Counted from the first letter of the stretch, positions 10,303 through 20,028 are shown. The stretch is 64,000 bases of DNA from Flavobacterium sp. WC2421 (GCF_040822115.1 NZ_CP162004.1:3209001-3273000), one strand, 5' to 3'. Program-made: numbers and translations. The notes: a model not told the origin generated them from the letters alone.

Positions 10303-11271
10303 ATGTATATGGATTTTTTTGAAAAAACTGGAAAAATGGCTTTAGGTAGCAGACTGCGTTTAATGACTGCCAAAGTAACGGAGGATGCCTCACAAATTTA
10401 TGAATTATACGATGTAACCTTTTCGCCAAAATGGTTTCCCGTATTTTTTATTCTTTCAGAAGATGGAGAAAAGACAATTACTGAAATTGCAAATGAAATA
10501 AAACATTCACAACCATCTGTCACAAAAATAATTAAAGAAATGACTGCTGCTACACTAGTTCAAGTAAACCTAAATTCAGATGATAAACGCCGAAACGTAG
10601 TTGCATTAACTACAAAAGGAATAAAACTTTCAGAAAAAATAAGTCTTCAATATAAAGATGTTGATTTGGCTATAGAATCTATTATCAATGAAGCGACCCA
10701 TAACCTTTGGGAGGCTATTGAGGAATGGGAATATATTTTAGAACAAAAATCACTATTTAAAAGAGTTCTAGAACAAAAAAAATTACGTGAAAGTAAAAAT
10801 GTTAAGATTATTGAGTACAGTGCTGAATTCCAATCAGCTTTTAAGTCACTTAATGAAGAATGGATTTCAACCTACTTTGAAATGGAAGAAGCCGATTACA
10901 AAGCATTAGACAATCCAAACGAATATATAATAAATAAAGGAGGCAAAATAGTTGTTGCTCTTTACAACGATGAACCTCTTGGCGTTTGTGCTCTCATTAA
11001 AATGAATGATAACACCTATGATTTTGAACTGGCAAAAATGGCCGTTTCTCCCAAAGCACAAGGTAAAAATATTGGTTTTTTACTGGGTACGGCAGTTATT
11101 AATATGGCCAAAGAACTAGGTGCTTCAAATATATATTTGGAAAGCAACACTATTTTGAAACCAGCTATCCAATTGTACCAAAAATTGGGTTTTCAAAAAA
11201 TAGTTGGACACACAACGCCTTACAAACGATGTAACATTCAAATGGAATTGATCTTGAACGATACCGTATAA
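10303..11271 (+). CDS. MarR-type regulator fused to a GNAT N-acetyltransferase
   Basis: A two-domain protein of 322 residues. Residues 1 to about 145 read as a MarR winged helix: the segment KTITEIANEIKHSQPSVTKI is the recognition helix region, followed by a wing with SDDKRRNVVALT. Residues from about 165 read as a GNAT acetyltransferase, with MAVSPKAQGKNIGFLL as the acetyl-CoA loop and IQLYQKLGFQKI as the typical last helix and strand. Such fusions are known and may couple ligand acetylation to regulation. It stands alone with its own promoter and a possible operator. Target and ligand are unknown. Confidence 0.88.
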   Translation: MYMDFFEKTGKMALGSRLRLMTAKVTEDASQIYELYDVTFSPKWFPVFFILSEDGEKTITEIANEIKHSQPSVTKIIKEMTAATLVQVNLNSDDKRRNVVALTTKGIKLSEKISLQYKDVDLAIESIINEATHNLWEAIEEWEYILEQKSLFKRVLEQKKLRESKNVKIIEYSAEFQSAFKSLNEEWISTYFEMEEADYKALDNPNEYIINKGGKIVVALYNDEPLGVCALIKMNDNTYDFELAKMAVSPKAQGKNIGFLLGTAVINMAKELGASNIYLESNTILKPAIQLYQKLGFQKIVGHTTPYKRCNIQMELILNDTV

Positions 11272-11462
11272 AAGAATAAAACAACCCAATCGAAACTAAT
11301 TTTTTCAGGAAATTATATCTTTCAGCTCAGAACCAACTAATTTATTGTAGGACAGCAGTTTTAACCCTCCTCCTATCTTTTTTACAAAAAAACCTATAAA
11401 AATAAGAAAAACAATATTGTATCATTTTTAAAAAAAGAATTACTTTAGTATCCAAGAGTACT

Positions 11463-11540
11463 AGCCCAGATTGCAACGGCATCCTTTTACTTGCTATTTT
11501 CAGCAAGGAAAAGATACAGTGAAAAGCTGGAAAAAGCTCC
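11463..11540. repeat. dispersed intergenic hairpin element, copy B
   Basis: This is the recognisable content of the 335-bp gap 11272-11606. It starts AGCCCAGATTGCAACGG and contains a hairpin (11481-11515) with ATCCTTTT paired to AAAAGAT and CTTGCT to AGCAAG. It continues with GAAAAGCTGG and ends AAAAGCTCC. The stem bases differ from copies A and C while pairing is kept. Its 3' end matches copy C. Confidence 0.7.
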
Positions 11541-11606
11541 TGATAACTTTAACACTAAATATCAATAACTCTAAGTTGCTGATATTCAATTATCAATTTT
11601 ACAAAT

Positions 11607-12335
11607 ATGAGACTAGAAGATTTTGACAATGATGAGGATAAGGTAATCCAAGACCATTTGAAACAAAAAACTTGGAATGAAATACGAACTAATGACAGCT
11701 GGGCGATTTTTAAAATCATGGCCGAATTTGTAAACGGTTATGAAACTATGGGGCGCATTGGACCCTGTGTTTCTATTTTTGGATCGGCGAGAACTAAGCC
11801 CGAAGACAAGTATTACTTACTTGCCGAAAGTATTGCCTTTAAAATTAGTAAAGCGGGTTATGGTGTCATTACTGGTGGTGGACCTGGAATTATGGAAGCT
11901 GGAAATAAAGGAGCGCACTTGGGCGGAGGAACATCCGTGGGGTTAAATATTGTGTTGCCATTTGAGCAACATTTTAATCCATATATTGACGGTGATAAGA
12001 ATTTAAATTTTGATTATTTCTTTGTTCGAAAAGTAATGTTTGTAAAATATTCTCAAGGTTTCGTGGTAATGCCAGGAGGTTTTGGTACTATGGACGAATT
12101 ATTTGAAGCAATTACGTTAATACAAACTAAGAAAATTGCTAAATTCCCTATTATACTTGTGGGAACGAGTTTCTGGTCTGGACTGATAGAATGGGTAAAA
12201 ACGGTACTTATCGAAAAAGAACAAACGGTAAGTCCAGATGATTTGAATTTAATTAAAATTGTGGATACCGAAGACGAAGTGGTTGAAGTACTAGACAATT
12301 TCTATAAAAAATACAATTTAAAACCTAATTTCTAA
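11607..12335 (+). CDS. LOG family protein (TIGR00730 type Rossmann fold)
   Basis: LOG-family proteins are nucleotide 5'-monophosphate phosphoribohydrolases; some release cytokinin-like bases from their ribotides. The two family motifs are present: GGGPGIMEAGNKGA near residue 92 and PGGFGTMDE at about residues 156-164. The length of 242 residues fits the longer bacterial class. No signal peptide, so cytoplasmic. It is a single gene ending in a strong terminator. The family is sure; the biological substrate is not. Confidence 0.9.
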   Translation: MRLEDFDNDEDKVIQDHLKQKTWNEIRTNDSWAIFKIMAEFVNGYETMGRIGPCVSIFGSARTKPEDKYYLLAESIAFKISKAGYGVITGGGPGIMEAGNKGAHLGGGTSVGLNIVLPFEQHFNPYIDGDKNLNFDYFFVRKVMFVKYSQGFVVMPGGFGTMDELFEAITLIQTKKIAKFPIILVGTSFWSGLIEWVKTVLIEKEQTVSPDDLNLIKIVDTEDEVVEVLDNFYKKYNLKPNF

Positions 12336-12339
12336 TCCT

Positions 12340-12370
12340 AAAGCTGTTTTTTTTAAAACAGCTTTTTTTT
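12340..12370 (+). terminator. terminator after the LOG gene
   Basis: An 11-bp perfect stem (12340-12350 with 12355-12365), with a four-T loop, is followed by a T tract. Confidence 0.85.
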
Positions 12371-12435
12371 GTTCTTTATTACGTTTTTATCTAAATATAC
12401 GTATCTTGGAATCCAATTTAATCTGGAATACATAA

Positions 12436-15264
12436 TTGAAATCATTCGCTAAAATCGTTTTTTTTTCTTTGGCTTTATTGACATCAATAAAACAATTTGC
12501 GCAACATCATTCTCAAATGGTGGTTGAAGTTAATTCTGATGAAAAGACGCTCAATATTCAACAGGATATTACCTATTTTAATGAATCTGATGACAATTTA
12601 AAAGCAATCGTTTTAAATGATTGGAACAATGCTTATTCTAATGTTAATTCTCCATTGGCAAAACGTTTTTCGGATGAGTTTTACCGTGGATTTCATTTGG
12701 CCAAGGAAGCCGAAAGAGGAAGCACAAACAACATCACTATAATTGATGACCAAAAACTTTTTTTAACTTGGCTAAGAACAGAAGAAAACCCTGATGTACT
12801 TACTGTCAAGTTGAGAGCGCCATTAGCGCCACATCAAAAAACAACAATTCATCTTACGTATATTGTCAAGATTCCTAGTGATGCATTTACAAAATATGGT
12901 TATGGTGGACTGGGAGGCATGAACTTAAAAACATGGTACCTTACTCCTGCCCGATATGAAAACCATGAATTTGTAGTGTACAACAATGAAAATCTCGATG
13001 ACATTGCCAATGCAGTATCTGATTTTGATATTGAACTAAAAGTTACTAAAGGACTGCAAGTTACTACCGATTTAAAAAGTACAGCATCGATTGAAAATCA
13101 AGATTTTTCAATTTACATGCTTACTGGAAAAAACAGACTCAATTTTGGTCTTTTTATAGAACCAAAAATTAGTTTTCATAGTTTTAAAAATAATTCTCTT
13201 GAGGTGATTACTAATTTAAAAGAGGATAAAATAAGTATCATTGAGCAATCCTTGGTCATCAACAATGTAGTTAATTATGTAAATACACTCGTTGGGGACT
13301 ATCCATTTGATAAAATAATGATTACTCAGACGGATTACGATCGAAATCCATTTTATGGTTTGAATCAGCTGCCCTCTTTTATCAGACCCTTTTCTGATGA
13401 GTTTACGTATGAAATTAAGTTTCTAAAAACCTATTTGAATGTTTACCTAAAAAATAGTTTGCGCGCAGATATCAGGAAAGACGGTTGGATTTACGATGCG
13501 ATTCAGGTGTATACCATGATGAAATATATCGATGAAAATCATCCAAACAGTAAAATGCTAGGAAGTGCATCCAGCTTTAAATTGTTAAAAAGCTTCAACC
13601 TGACCAATTTAGATTTTAATGAACAATACAGCTATTTTTATATGTTAATGGCTCGAAAAAACTTAGATCAAGCACTTGGAGATCCTAAAAATACACTTGT
13701 AAAATTCAATGAACAAATTGCAAGTAAATATAGAGCTGGACTAAGTTTACGTTTTCTAGACAGTTATTTAGATCAAAACTCAGTAGACAAAAGCATCCAA
13801 CAATTCTATGCTCTAAATAAGGAAAAGCAAAGTACAGAAAAAGATTTTGAAACCATCTTGAAAAGCAACACAGCCAAAAATATCAATTGGTTTTTTAACA
13901 CGATTATAAAGTCTAGAGCTATTATTGATTATAAATTTTCGGGTGTAGCAAAAACGAAAGATTCTATTTATTTTTCACTTAAAAATAAGACTGAAGTTAT
14001 TGTTCCTGTGCCTATTTATGGTGTTAAAAATGGAGAAATTGTATTTAAAAAATGGTTAGAGCCCAATAATACCGATAGCATTTACAGAATATCTAGAAAT
14101 AATGCTGATAAAATAATTCTAAACTATAAAAACGAAGTACCCGAATATAATTTAAGAAATAACTGGAAATCATTAAAACCCTTTTTTCCAAATAACCGTC
14201 CTATCAAGTTTGTATTCATGAAGGATCTTGAAGATCCTTACTATAATCAAGTTTTATATGTTCCTACTTTAACTTACAATCTATATGATGGGTTTTCACC
14301 TGGATTGAGGTTGCATAATAAAACCATTTTAGAAAAGCCTTTTATCTTTGATATTAATCCCGCATATTCAACAAAAGCTCAGACTTTTTCAGGTTCTGGA
14401 TCCTTTGCAGTAAATCAAAATTACAGAGAAAGTTCTCTTTACAATGTAAAATACTCACTTTCAGGCGCCTATTTTCACTATGCACCCGATGCTGCCTATT
14501 TAAAAATAAATCCAATGGTGACCATGCGATTTAGGGAAAATGATTTTAGAGACAATAGAAAACAGTTAATTCTATTACGCCAAGTACTGGTAAACAGAGA
14601 AAAAAGCCAAATTGTTCTTGACAATTCAAATGTAAATTATTCGGTTTTTAATGCTAAATATTATGATACTAAAACCGAAATCACCAAACATTTAAGTTTC
14701 ATAGGTGATTTGCAATTATCAAAGAAATTTGGAAAACTATCGACAGAATTCGAATACAGAAAACTATTTGAAAACAACCGTCAAATCAATTTACGCCTTT
14801 TTGCTGGTAGTTTTTTATACAATAATACCAATTCAGACTTTTTTAGTTTTGCTTTGGATAGACCAACTGATTATTTATTTGATTATAACTATTATGGGCG
14901 ATCTGAAAATAGCGGTTTTTTTAGTCAACAATTAATTGTAGCCGAGGGTGGTTTTAAGTCAAAACTAGCAACCCCATTTGCCAATCAATGGATTACAACT
15001 TTGAATGGAAGTTACACCATTTGGAATTTTATAGAGGCTTACGGTGATGTTGGATTTCTAAAAAATAAACATCAAAATGAAACGTTTTCGTATGACAGTG
15101 GCATTCGTCTAAATTTAGTTCCTGATTATTTTGAAATGTATCTTCCTGTTTATTCTTCTAACGGCTGGGAAATAAGTCAGAAAAATTACAATGAAAAAAT
15201 ACGCTTCGTTATTACTTTATCACCAAAAATATTAATCAATTTATTTAATAGAAAATGGTTCTAA
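12436..15264 (+). CDS. M1-peptidase-like protein without the zinc motif, with a C-terminal beta-rich outer-membrane-like region
   Basis: Large exported protein of 942 residues with signal peptide (residues 1-22, ending QFAQ). The first 500 residues follow the layout of M1 gluzincin aminopeptidases: an N-terminal beta domain with TYIVKIPSDAF, then a helical region where WIYDAIQVYTMMKYI sits where M1 enzymes have the helix after HExxH. I find no HExxH anywhere, so catalysis is not expected. From about residue 620 it is beta-strand rich and ends in RKWF, with a terminal aromatic residue as in outer-membrane barrels. The start is TTG (AATTGAAATCA); no ATG fits. Function unknown. Confidence 0.75.
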   Translation: MKSFAKIVFFSLALLTSIKQFAQHHSQMVVEVNSDEKTLNIQQDITYFNESDDNLKAIVLNDWNNAYSNVNSPLAKRFSDEFYRGFHLAKEAERGSTNNITIIDDQKLFLTWLRTEENPDVLTVKLRAPLAPHQKTTIHLTYIVKIPSDAFTKYGYGGLGGMNLKTWYLTPARYENHEFVVYNNENLDDIANAVSDFDIELKVTKGLQVTTDLKSTASIENQDFSIYMLTGKNRLNFGLFIEPKISFHSFKNNSLEVITNLKEDKISIIEQSLVINNVVNYVNTLVGDYPFDKIMITQTDYDRNPFYGLNQLPSFIRPFSDEFTYEIKFLKTYLNVYLKNSLRADIRKDGWIYDAIQVYTMMKYIDENHPNSKMLGSASSFKLLKSFNLTNLDFNEQYSYFYMLMARKNLDQALGDPKNTLVKFNEQIASKYRAGLSLRFLDSYLDQNSVDKSIQQFYALNKEKQSTEKDFETILKSNTAKNINWFFNTIIKSRAIIDYKFSGVAKTKDSIYFSLKNKTEVIVPVPIYGVKNGEIVFKKWLEPNNTDSIYRISRNNADKIILNYKNEVPEYNLRNNWKSLKPFFPNNRPIKFVFMKDLEDPYYNQVLYVPTLTYNLYDGFSPGLRLHNKTILEKPFIFDINPAYSTKAQTFSGSGSFAVNQNYRESSLYNVKYSLSGAYFHYAPDAAYLKINPMVTMRFRENDFRDNRKQLILLRQVLVNREKSQIVLDNSNVNYSVFNAKYYDTKTEITKHLSFIGDLQLSKKFGKLSTEFEYRKLFENNRQINLRLFAGSFLYNNTNSDFFSFALDRPTDYLFDYNYYGRSENSGFFSQQLIVAEGGFKSKLATPFANQWITTLNGSYTIWNFIEAYGDVGFLKNKHQNETFSYDSGIRLNLVPDYFEMYLPVYSSNGWEISQKNYNEKIRFVITLSPKILINLFNRKWF

Positions 15265-15417
15265 TTAAATGATTTTAAGTGTTTATATTGAATTATATTC
15301 TGTAATATGGATTTTTCATTACATATAATTAATATTTTTTTCGGTATAAACGTTTTTATTTGTTAATAATTAAATTATATTTATTTCAATGAATTATGAT
15401 AATCGCCAGTTTTTAAG

Positions 15418-15425
15418 TAAATTTG
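15418..15425 (+). promoter_or_regulatory. -7 promoter element of the E1 dehydrogenase gene
   Basis: TAAATTTG matches TAnnTTTG and lies 25 nt before the ATG. I see no clear -33 partner. Confidence 0.45.
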
Positions 15426-15450
15426 TCCCGCTAAGTAACCCTTTTCAATT

Positions 15451-17859
15451 ATGATAAAAGAAAAAACTAATTCTACATTAACATTCGAAGATTTCAAAAC
15501 TGAAGTATTAAACGATTACAAGATCGCTATAATAAGTAGGGAATGTAGCTTGTTAGGTCGTAGAGAAGTGTTGACTGGAAAGGCTAAATTTGGGATTTTT
15601 GGTGATGGAAAAGAAGTTCCACAACTAGCCATGGCGAAATTTTTTAAAAATGGTGACTTTCGTTCTGGATATTATCGCGATCAAACTTTTATGATGGCGA
15701 TAGGTCAATTGACTGTAGAACAATTTTTTGCCGGATTATATGGCAATACTAATATTGAACAAGAACCTATGTCTGCTGGGAGACAAATGGGAGGCCATTT
15801 TGTCACTCATAGTTTGAATGAAGATGGTTCTTGGAAAAATTTAACAAAACAAAAAAATTCTAGTGCGGACATATCTCCTACAGCAGGGCAAATGCCTCGT
15901 CTATTAGGTCTTGCCCAAGCTTCTAAAATTTATAGACAAGTACCTGGAATTCCGAATAAAGAAAATTTTTCGATTGACGGAAATGAAGTTGCATGGGGAA
16001 CAATCGGAAATGCTAGTACATCTGAAGGCCTATTTTTTGAAACTATAAATGCGGCTGGAGTTTTACAAGTACCAATGATTGTAAGTGTTTGGGATGATGA
16101 ATATGGAATTTCAGTTCATGCCAGACATCAAACAACTAAAGAAAATATCTCGGAAATTTTAAAAGGATATCAAAGAGATAAAGACGATAAAGGTTATGAA
16201 ATTTTAAGAGTAAAAGGATGGGATTATTCTGATCTTATTGCGACTTATGAAAAAGCTTCAGCTATTGCTCGTGAAAAACACATTCCGGTTTTAATTCATG
16301 TTAATGAATTAACGCAACCACAAGGTCATTCTAGTTCCGGTTCTCATGAACGATATAAAGATGCGGATCGCCTAGCCTGGGAGAAGGATTATGACTGTAT
16401 TCGTCAAATGAGATTATGGATGATTGCAATCAATATTGCATCGCCAGAAGAACTTGATGCTATTGACGCCAATGCCAAAAAAGAAGTTCTTGAAGGTAAA
16501 AAAGCGGCATGGACAACATTTATACAGCCTATTGTAGCGGAACAAAAAGAATTAGTTGCCTTACTAAATAAAATAGCGGAAACAAGCATACATAAAGTTG
16601 CTATCTTAAAACATTCAACAAATTTAAATACAATTAAGGATCCTTTGAAAAAGGAAATACTAATTGCTGCTCGCAAAACATTGCGTTTAATCTTTAATGA
16701 AAAAGGAAAAGACGAATTGTCCAATTGGATCACGAGCTACACCAAGAAAAATCAATATAAATTTAGCAGTCACTTATATTCAGAATCTGATTCAAATGTT
16801 TTTTCTGCCAAAGAAGTTTTGCCTAAATATTCTGAAAATATAAAAGAAGAAACGGATGGTAGAATGATTTTACGTGATAACTTTGATGCAATTTTTACAA
16901 AATATCCTGAAGTTTTAATATTTGGTGAAGACTCAGGGGCTATTGGTGATGTAAACCAAGGTTTAGAGGGAATGCAAGAGAAATATGGTGAATTACGCGT
17001 TGCCGATGTTGGTATTCGTGAAGCTACAATAATAGGACAAGGAATTGGTATGGCATTAAGAGGTTTAAGACCTATTGCCGAAATACAATATTTAGATTAC
17101 TTATTGTATGCGATCCAAATCATGAGTGACGATCTAGCTACATTACAATACAGAACGGTAGGAAAACAAAAAGCACCTTTAATAATTCGTACTCGTGGAC
17201 ATCGATTAGAAGGCATATGGCATTCTGGTTCTCCTATGGGAATGATCATTAATGCTGTTAGAGGAATTCATGTATTAGTTCCTAGAAATATGACAAAAGC
17301 AGCTGGTTTTTATAATTCATTACTAGAATGTGATGAACCTGCATTAGTAATAGAATGCTTAAATGGATACCGCTTAAAAGAAAAAATGCCATTGAATTAT
17401 GGAGAATTTAAAACTCCTATCGGAGTGGTTGAAACCATAAAAAACGGTAGTGATATCACATTAGTTTCTTATGGATCCACTTTACGATTAGTAGAACAAG
17501 CGGCCAATGAACTTTTGGAATTAGGAATTGACTGTGAAGTGATTGACATACAGTCATTATTACCTTTTGATATCAATCACGATCTTGTAAAAAGTATTGG
17601 CAAAACCAATCGCCTTTTAGTAATTGATGAAGATGTCCCTGGTGGTGCATCAGCATATATTTTACAACAAATTATTGAACAACAAGATGGTTATAATTAT
17701 TTAGACAGTAAGCCACAAACATTAACTGCAAAAGCACACAGACCTTCCTATGGAACAGATGGAGATTATTTCTCAAAACCTTCTGCAGAAGATATTTTTG
17801 AAAAAGTATATGCTATGATGAACGAAGTAAATCCTTCGAAATTTCCAAGTTTATATTAA
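15451..17859 (+). CDS. 2-oxo acid (branched-chain) dehydrogenase E1, fused alpha and beta subunits
   Basis: The thiamine-diphosphate E1 component of a 2-oxo acid dehydrogenase complex, which decarboxylates the keto acid and passes the acyl group to lipoyl-E2. Residues 1 to about 400 are alpha-like: GRQMGGHFVT, and a TPP-binding stretch GNASTSEG near residue 188 followed by DDEYGIS. Residues from about 465 are beta-like: FGEDSGAIGDVNQGLEG, EIQYLDYLLYA, HRLEGIWHSG and VIDIQSLLPFD. The 802-residue fusion is typical of Bacteroidetes branched-chain E1, which makes precursors of iso-branched fatty acids. No E2 or E3 gene lies nearby. The exact substrate is inferred. Confidence 0.88.
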   Translation: MIKEKTNSTLTFEDFKTEVLNDYKIAIISRECSLLGRREVLTGKAKFGIFGDGKEVPQLAMAKFFKNGDFRSGYYRDQTFMMAIGQLTVEQFFAGLYGNTNIEQEPMSAGRQMGGHFVTHSLNEDGSWKNLTKQKNSSADISPTAGQMPRLLGLAQASKIYRQVPGIPNKENFSIDGNEVAWGTIGNASTSEGLFFETINAAGVLQVPMIVSVWDDEYGISVHARHQTTKENISEILKGYQRDKDDKGYEILRVKGWDYSDLIATYEKASAIAREKHIPVLIHVNELTQPQGHSSSGSHERYKDADRLAWEKDYDCIRQMRLWMIAINIASPEELDAIDANAKKEVLEGKKAAWTTFIQPIVAEQKELVALLNKIAETSIHKVAILKHSTNLNTIKDPLKKEILIAARKTLRLIFNEKGKDELSNWITSYTKKNQYKFSSHLYSESDSNVFSAKEVLPKYSENIKEETDGRMILRDNFDAIFTKYPEVLIFGEDSGAIGDVNQGLEGMQEKYGELRVADVGIREATIIGQGIGMALRGLRPIAEIQYLDYLLYAIQIMSDDLATLQYRTVGKQKAPLIIRTRGHRLEGIWHSGSPMGMIINAVRGIHVLVPRNMTKAAGFYNSLLECDEPALVIECLNGYRLKEKMPLNYGEFKTPIGVVETIKNGSDITLVSYGSTLRLVEQAANELLELGIDCEVIDIQSLLPFDINHDLVKSIGKTNRLLVIDEDVPGGASAYILQQIIEQQDGYNYLDSKPQTLTAKAHRPSYGTDGDYFSKPSAEDIFEKVYAMMNEVNPSKFPSLY

Positions 17860-17868
17860 ACAAAATCT

Positions 17869-17903
17869 AAAATCCCAATCTAGTACCGATTGGGATTTTT
17901 TTT
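17869..17903 (+). terminator. terminator after the E1 gene
   Basis: AAATCCCAATC (17870-17880) pairs with GATTGGGATTT (17888-17898), followed by a run of T. Confidence 0.85.
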
Positions 17904-17958
17904 ATAAAAATAAAAATAGTATATTGTGAATCAATAAATTAGTCACAAATCTAAAAAA

Positions 17959-18222
17959 ATGAAAATGAAAAAAATAACACTGCTCGTAGGAATGCTTTCA
18001 ATTATGGCATTTATATCTTGTAAAAAGAAAGAAGAAACACCACAACCTACCGAAACAACTGTGGAAGTAACTACTCCAGCAGCAGAACCAGAAGAAACAA
18101 ATCCTGATGGAACTTCAATAAGTGTAGGAACTGATGGTGTAGACGTAAGTACAAAAGACGGGGCAAGCGAAACCAATGTTACAGTTGGTGGTGGTGATGC
18201 TAAAGTTGAAATCAAGAAATAA
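17959..18222 (+). CDS. small lipoprotein of unknown function
   Basis: An 87-residue protein with a lipoprotein signal: hydrophobic residues 6-19 then ISC at 19-21. The mature part begins with lysines and is otherwise acidic, low in complexity and rich in T, E, G and V, with the alternating pattern TSISVGTDGVDVSTKDG. It has no recognisable domain. It sits between two terminators and is therefore its own transcription unit. The start could be either of two in-frame ATG codons two residues apart. Confidence 0.75.
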   Translation: MKMKKITLLVGMLSIMAFISCKKKEETPQPTETTVEVTTPAAEPEETNPDGTSISVGTDGVDVSTKDGASETNVTVGGGDAKVEIKK

Positions 18223-18248
18223 GATACTTAGTCTTAAATAAAAGTTAT

Positions 18249-18283
18249 AAAGCCAACGTAAATTTTTTATGTTGGCTTTTTTT
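18249..18283 (+). terminator. terminator after the small lipoprotein gene
   Basis: AAAGCCAAC (18249-18257) pairs with GTTGGCTTT (18271-18279), then T residues. Confidence 0.8.
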
Positions 18284-18318
18284 AATTTATTTTAAACCTC
18301 ATAATAAAAAGCTCTTAA

Positions 18319-19002
18319 ATGACCCTTTTAGAAAAATTACTATATCAAACGCAAGACGTAAAAGTAATTCCTGATTCTATTACTAGTAATCAATATATCC
18401 CTTTAGATTTATCTGTTTCTAATATTCAATTAGCTGAAGAATCAATTGGAAATGCTGTTGCTTTCGAAAAATACATTGAGCACTACTTATCTACAAATAA
18501 CTCAAAAGTAGCTTATGGTGGATACAATGAAGAAAGAAACCTTTATAAGCGAAGTATCATATTTAAAGATGACACAACAGCAGAGCGCAATATGCATATT
18601 GGCCTAGATTTATGGATAAAAGCAGGAACATCTATATTGGCAGCATTAGATGGAAAAGTACATAGTTTTAAAAACAATGCTGACTTGGGAGATTATGGTC
18701 CAACAATTATTTTAGAACATGAAATCGAAAATCAAGTTTTTTATACTTTATACGGTCATTTATCGTTAGAAAGTTTAGAAGATCTAAAAATTGGTGCGTT
18801 TTTCAAAAAAGGACAAGCCATAGGCACATTAGGAGATGCTAGTGTAAATGGAGACTATTCCCCGCATTTACATTTTCAAGTTATAAAAAATATTGCCAAT
18901 AATCTTGGTGATTATCCTGGTGTTTGCAGTAAAAAGGATTTACCCTTTTATTTAGAAAACTGCCCAGACCCTAACCTATTACTAAAAATTAAAAGACAAT
19001 AA
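18319..19002 (+). CDS. M23-family peptidase-like protein without a signal peptide
   Basis: M23 (lysostaphin/LytM) domains hydrolyse peptidoglycan cross-links with one zinc ion. Zinc-site motifs are visible: MHIGLDLW near residue 93, a YTLYGHLS block near residue 140 and HLHFQ near residue 183. The 227-residue protein begins MTLLEKLLYQTQDVKV, with no hydrophobic signal, which is odd for a wall enzyme. It may act in the cytoplasm or on another substrate; M23 domains also occur in fusions with kinase and aminotransferase domains. The following gene starts immediately after its stop codon, so the two are co-transcribed. Confidence 0.82.
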   Translation: MTLLEKLLYQTQDVKVIPDSITSNQYIPLDLSVSNIQLAEESIGNAVAFEKYIEHYLSTNNSKVAYGGYNEERNLYKRSIIFKDDTTAERNMHIGLDLWIKAGTSILAALDGKVHSFKNNADLGDYGPTIILEHEIENQVFYTLYGHLSLESLEDLKIGAFFKKGQAIGTLGDASVNGDYSPHLHFQVIKNIANNLGDYPGVCSKKDLPFYLENCPDPNLLLKIKRQ

Positions 19003-19476
19003 ATGAAAAAAATAATTCTAATCTTAAGTATTATTGTATTAGCCGGATGTAAATCAAAAAAAATAGACACACCTATTGTAGAAGAAGTTACTACGGTAAA
19101 ATTAGCAATTAATGAAGTCTCTACTTTTCAAAAAGACAGAGCCTATAATTTGGGAAAACGCATATTAATGACTTGCAACACATCAAAATTTAAACCTTTT
19201 ACTGAAAGTGAAGCAACTAGATCAGTAATAAATAATATTACATTAGAAAAGCTGTCTAAAACATGTACAAAATACAGACAATGGTATGGTGATTTTAAAG
19301 ATTTACAGTTAATGGAAATATACAAAGACATAAATAAAAGCACTACCATTTTTCGTTACAAAGCATTATATAGTAAAAAAGTGGCGAATAAAGAACTTCG
19401 AGTTTATATGAATGAGGAAAACAAAATTTCAGCAATAAAATCAATGGATTGGGTAGACTTATTTGAAAGAAAATAA
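19003..19476 (+). CDS. lipoprotein of unknown function
   Basis: A 157-residue protein with a clear lipobox (VLAGC at about residues 12-16). The mature part is mixed alpha/beta by eye, with a central FKPFTESEATRSVI stretch and a C-terminal FRYKALYSKKVANKELRVY strand pair. This is similar in layout to NTF2-like or DUF4878-type lipoproteins, but I cannot assign it. Its ATG begins at the base after the stop of the M23-like gene, so translation is probably coupled. Envelope location is inferred from the signal only. Confidence 0.75.
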   Translation: MKKIILILSIIVLAGCKSKKIDTPIVEEVTTVKLAINEVSTFQKDRAYNLGKRILMTCNTSKFKPFTESEATRSVINNITLEKLSKTCTKYRQWYGDFKDLQLMEIYKDINKSTTIFRYKALYSKKVANKELRVYMNEENKISAIKSMDWVDLFERK

Positions 19477-19506
19477 TACTTAATTAATCCCTATTTACAA
19501 TAAGCA

Positions 19507-20028
19507 ATGAATAACAAACTTCTCGTTCTATTATTATTAGTTTCATTTACAGTTTCAAGTCAAGAATTAATGTCTTTTAACGGTCATAAAGGCTACAAAG
19601 CAACTAGTCAATGGAATTTTATCTGTGAAAACTACGCCTTGACAGGATTTGTAAATGTACAAATTGCAAAAACGGATACAAATGGAATCCTCAAATTAGC
19701 AGTTGAGACTACAAATCCCAAATTTATTATTGCAGGAACTATTTATGTTTATTTAACTGATAATACCATTATTACTTGTTTAGACAAAGGGAATTCAGAG
19801 GTTAATGGTAATACAATAATTGGGTATTATTCATTTTCAAATTCAGAAATGGAAAAACTAAAAAATACTGATATCGCATCCATACGGTTTAATATAAAAG
19901 GAGATTACAATGTATTTAGTAGTCAATTAGGGAATTTTACCGCCTATAATAAAACATCCCTTATTGAATCATCAAATAATAAAATTAAAAGAAAATATGT
20001 CACAGCTAAAGAGTTAACTTCTTTATAA
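19507..20028 (+). CDS. exported protein of unknown function
   Basis: A 173-residue protein with a Sec signal peptide (residues 1-19, cleavage after VSS). The mature part is beta-rich with a repeated DNTII/NTIIGYY pattern. It contains no domain I recognise. It lies 30 bp after the preceding lipoprotein gene on the same strand and probably ends the same operon (M23-like, lipoprotein, exported protein). A very long hairpin follows it. Confidence 0.7.
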   Translation: MNNKLLVLLLLVSFTVSSQELMSFNGHKGYKATSQWNFICENYALTGFVNVQIAKTDTNGILKLAVETTNPKFIIAGTIYVYLTDNTIITCLDKGNSEVNGNTIIGYYSFSNSEMEKLKNTDIASIRFNIKGDYNVFSSQLGNFTAYNKTSLIESSNNKIKRKYVTAKELTSL

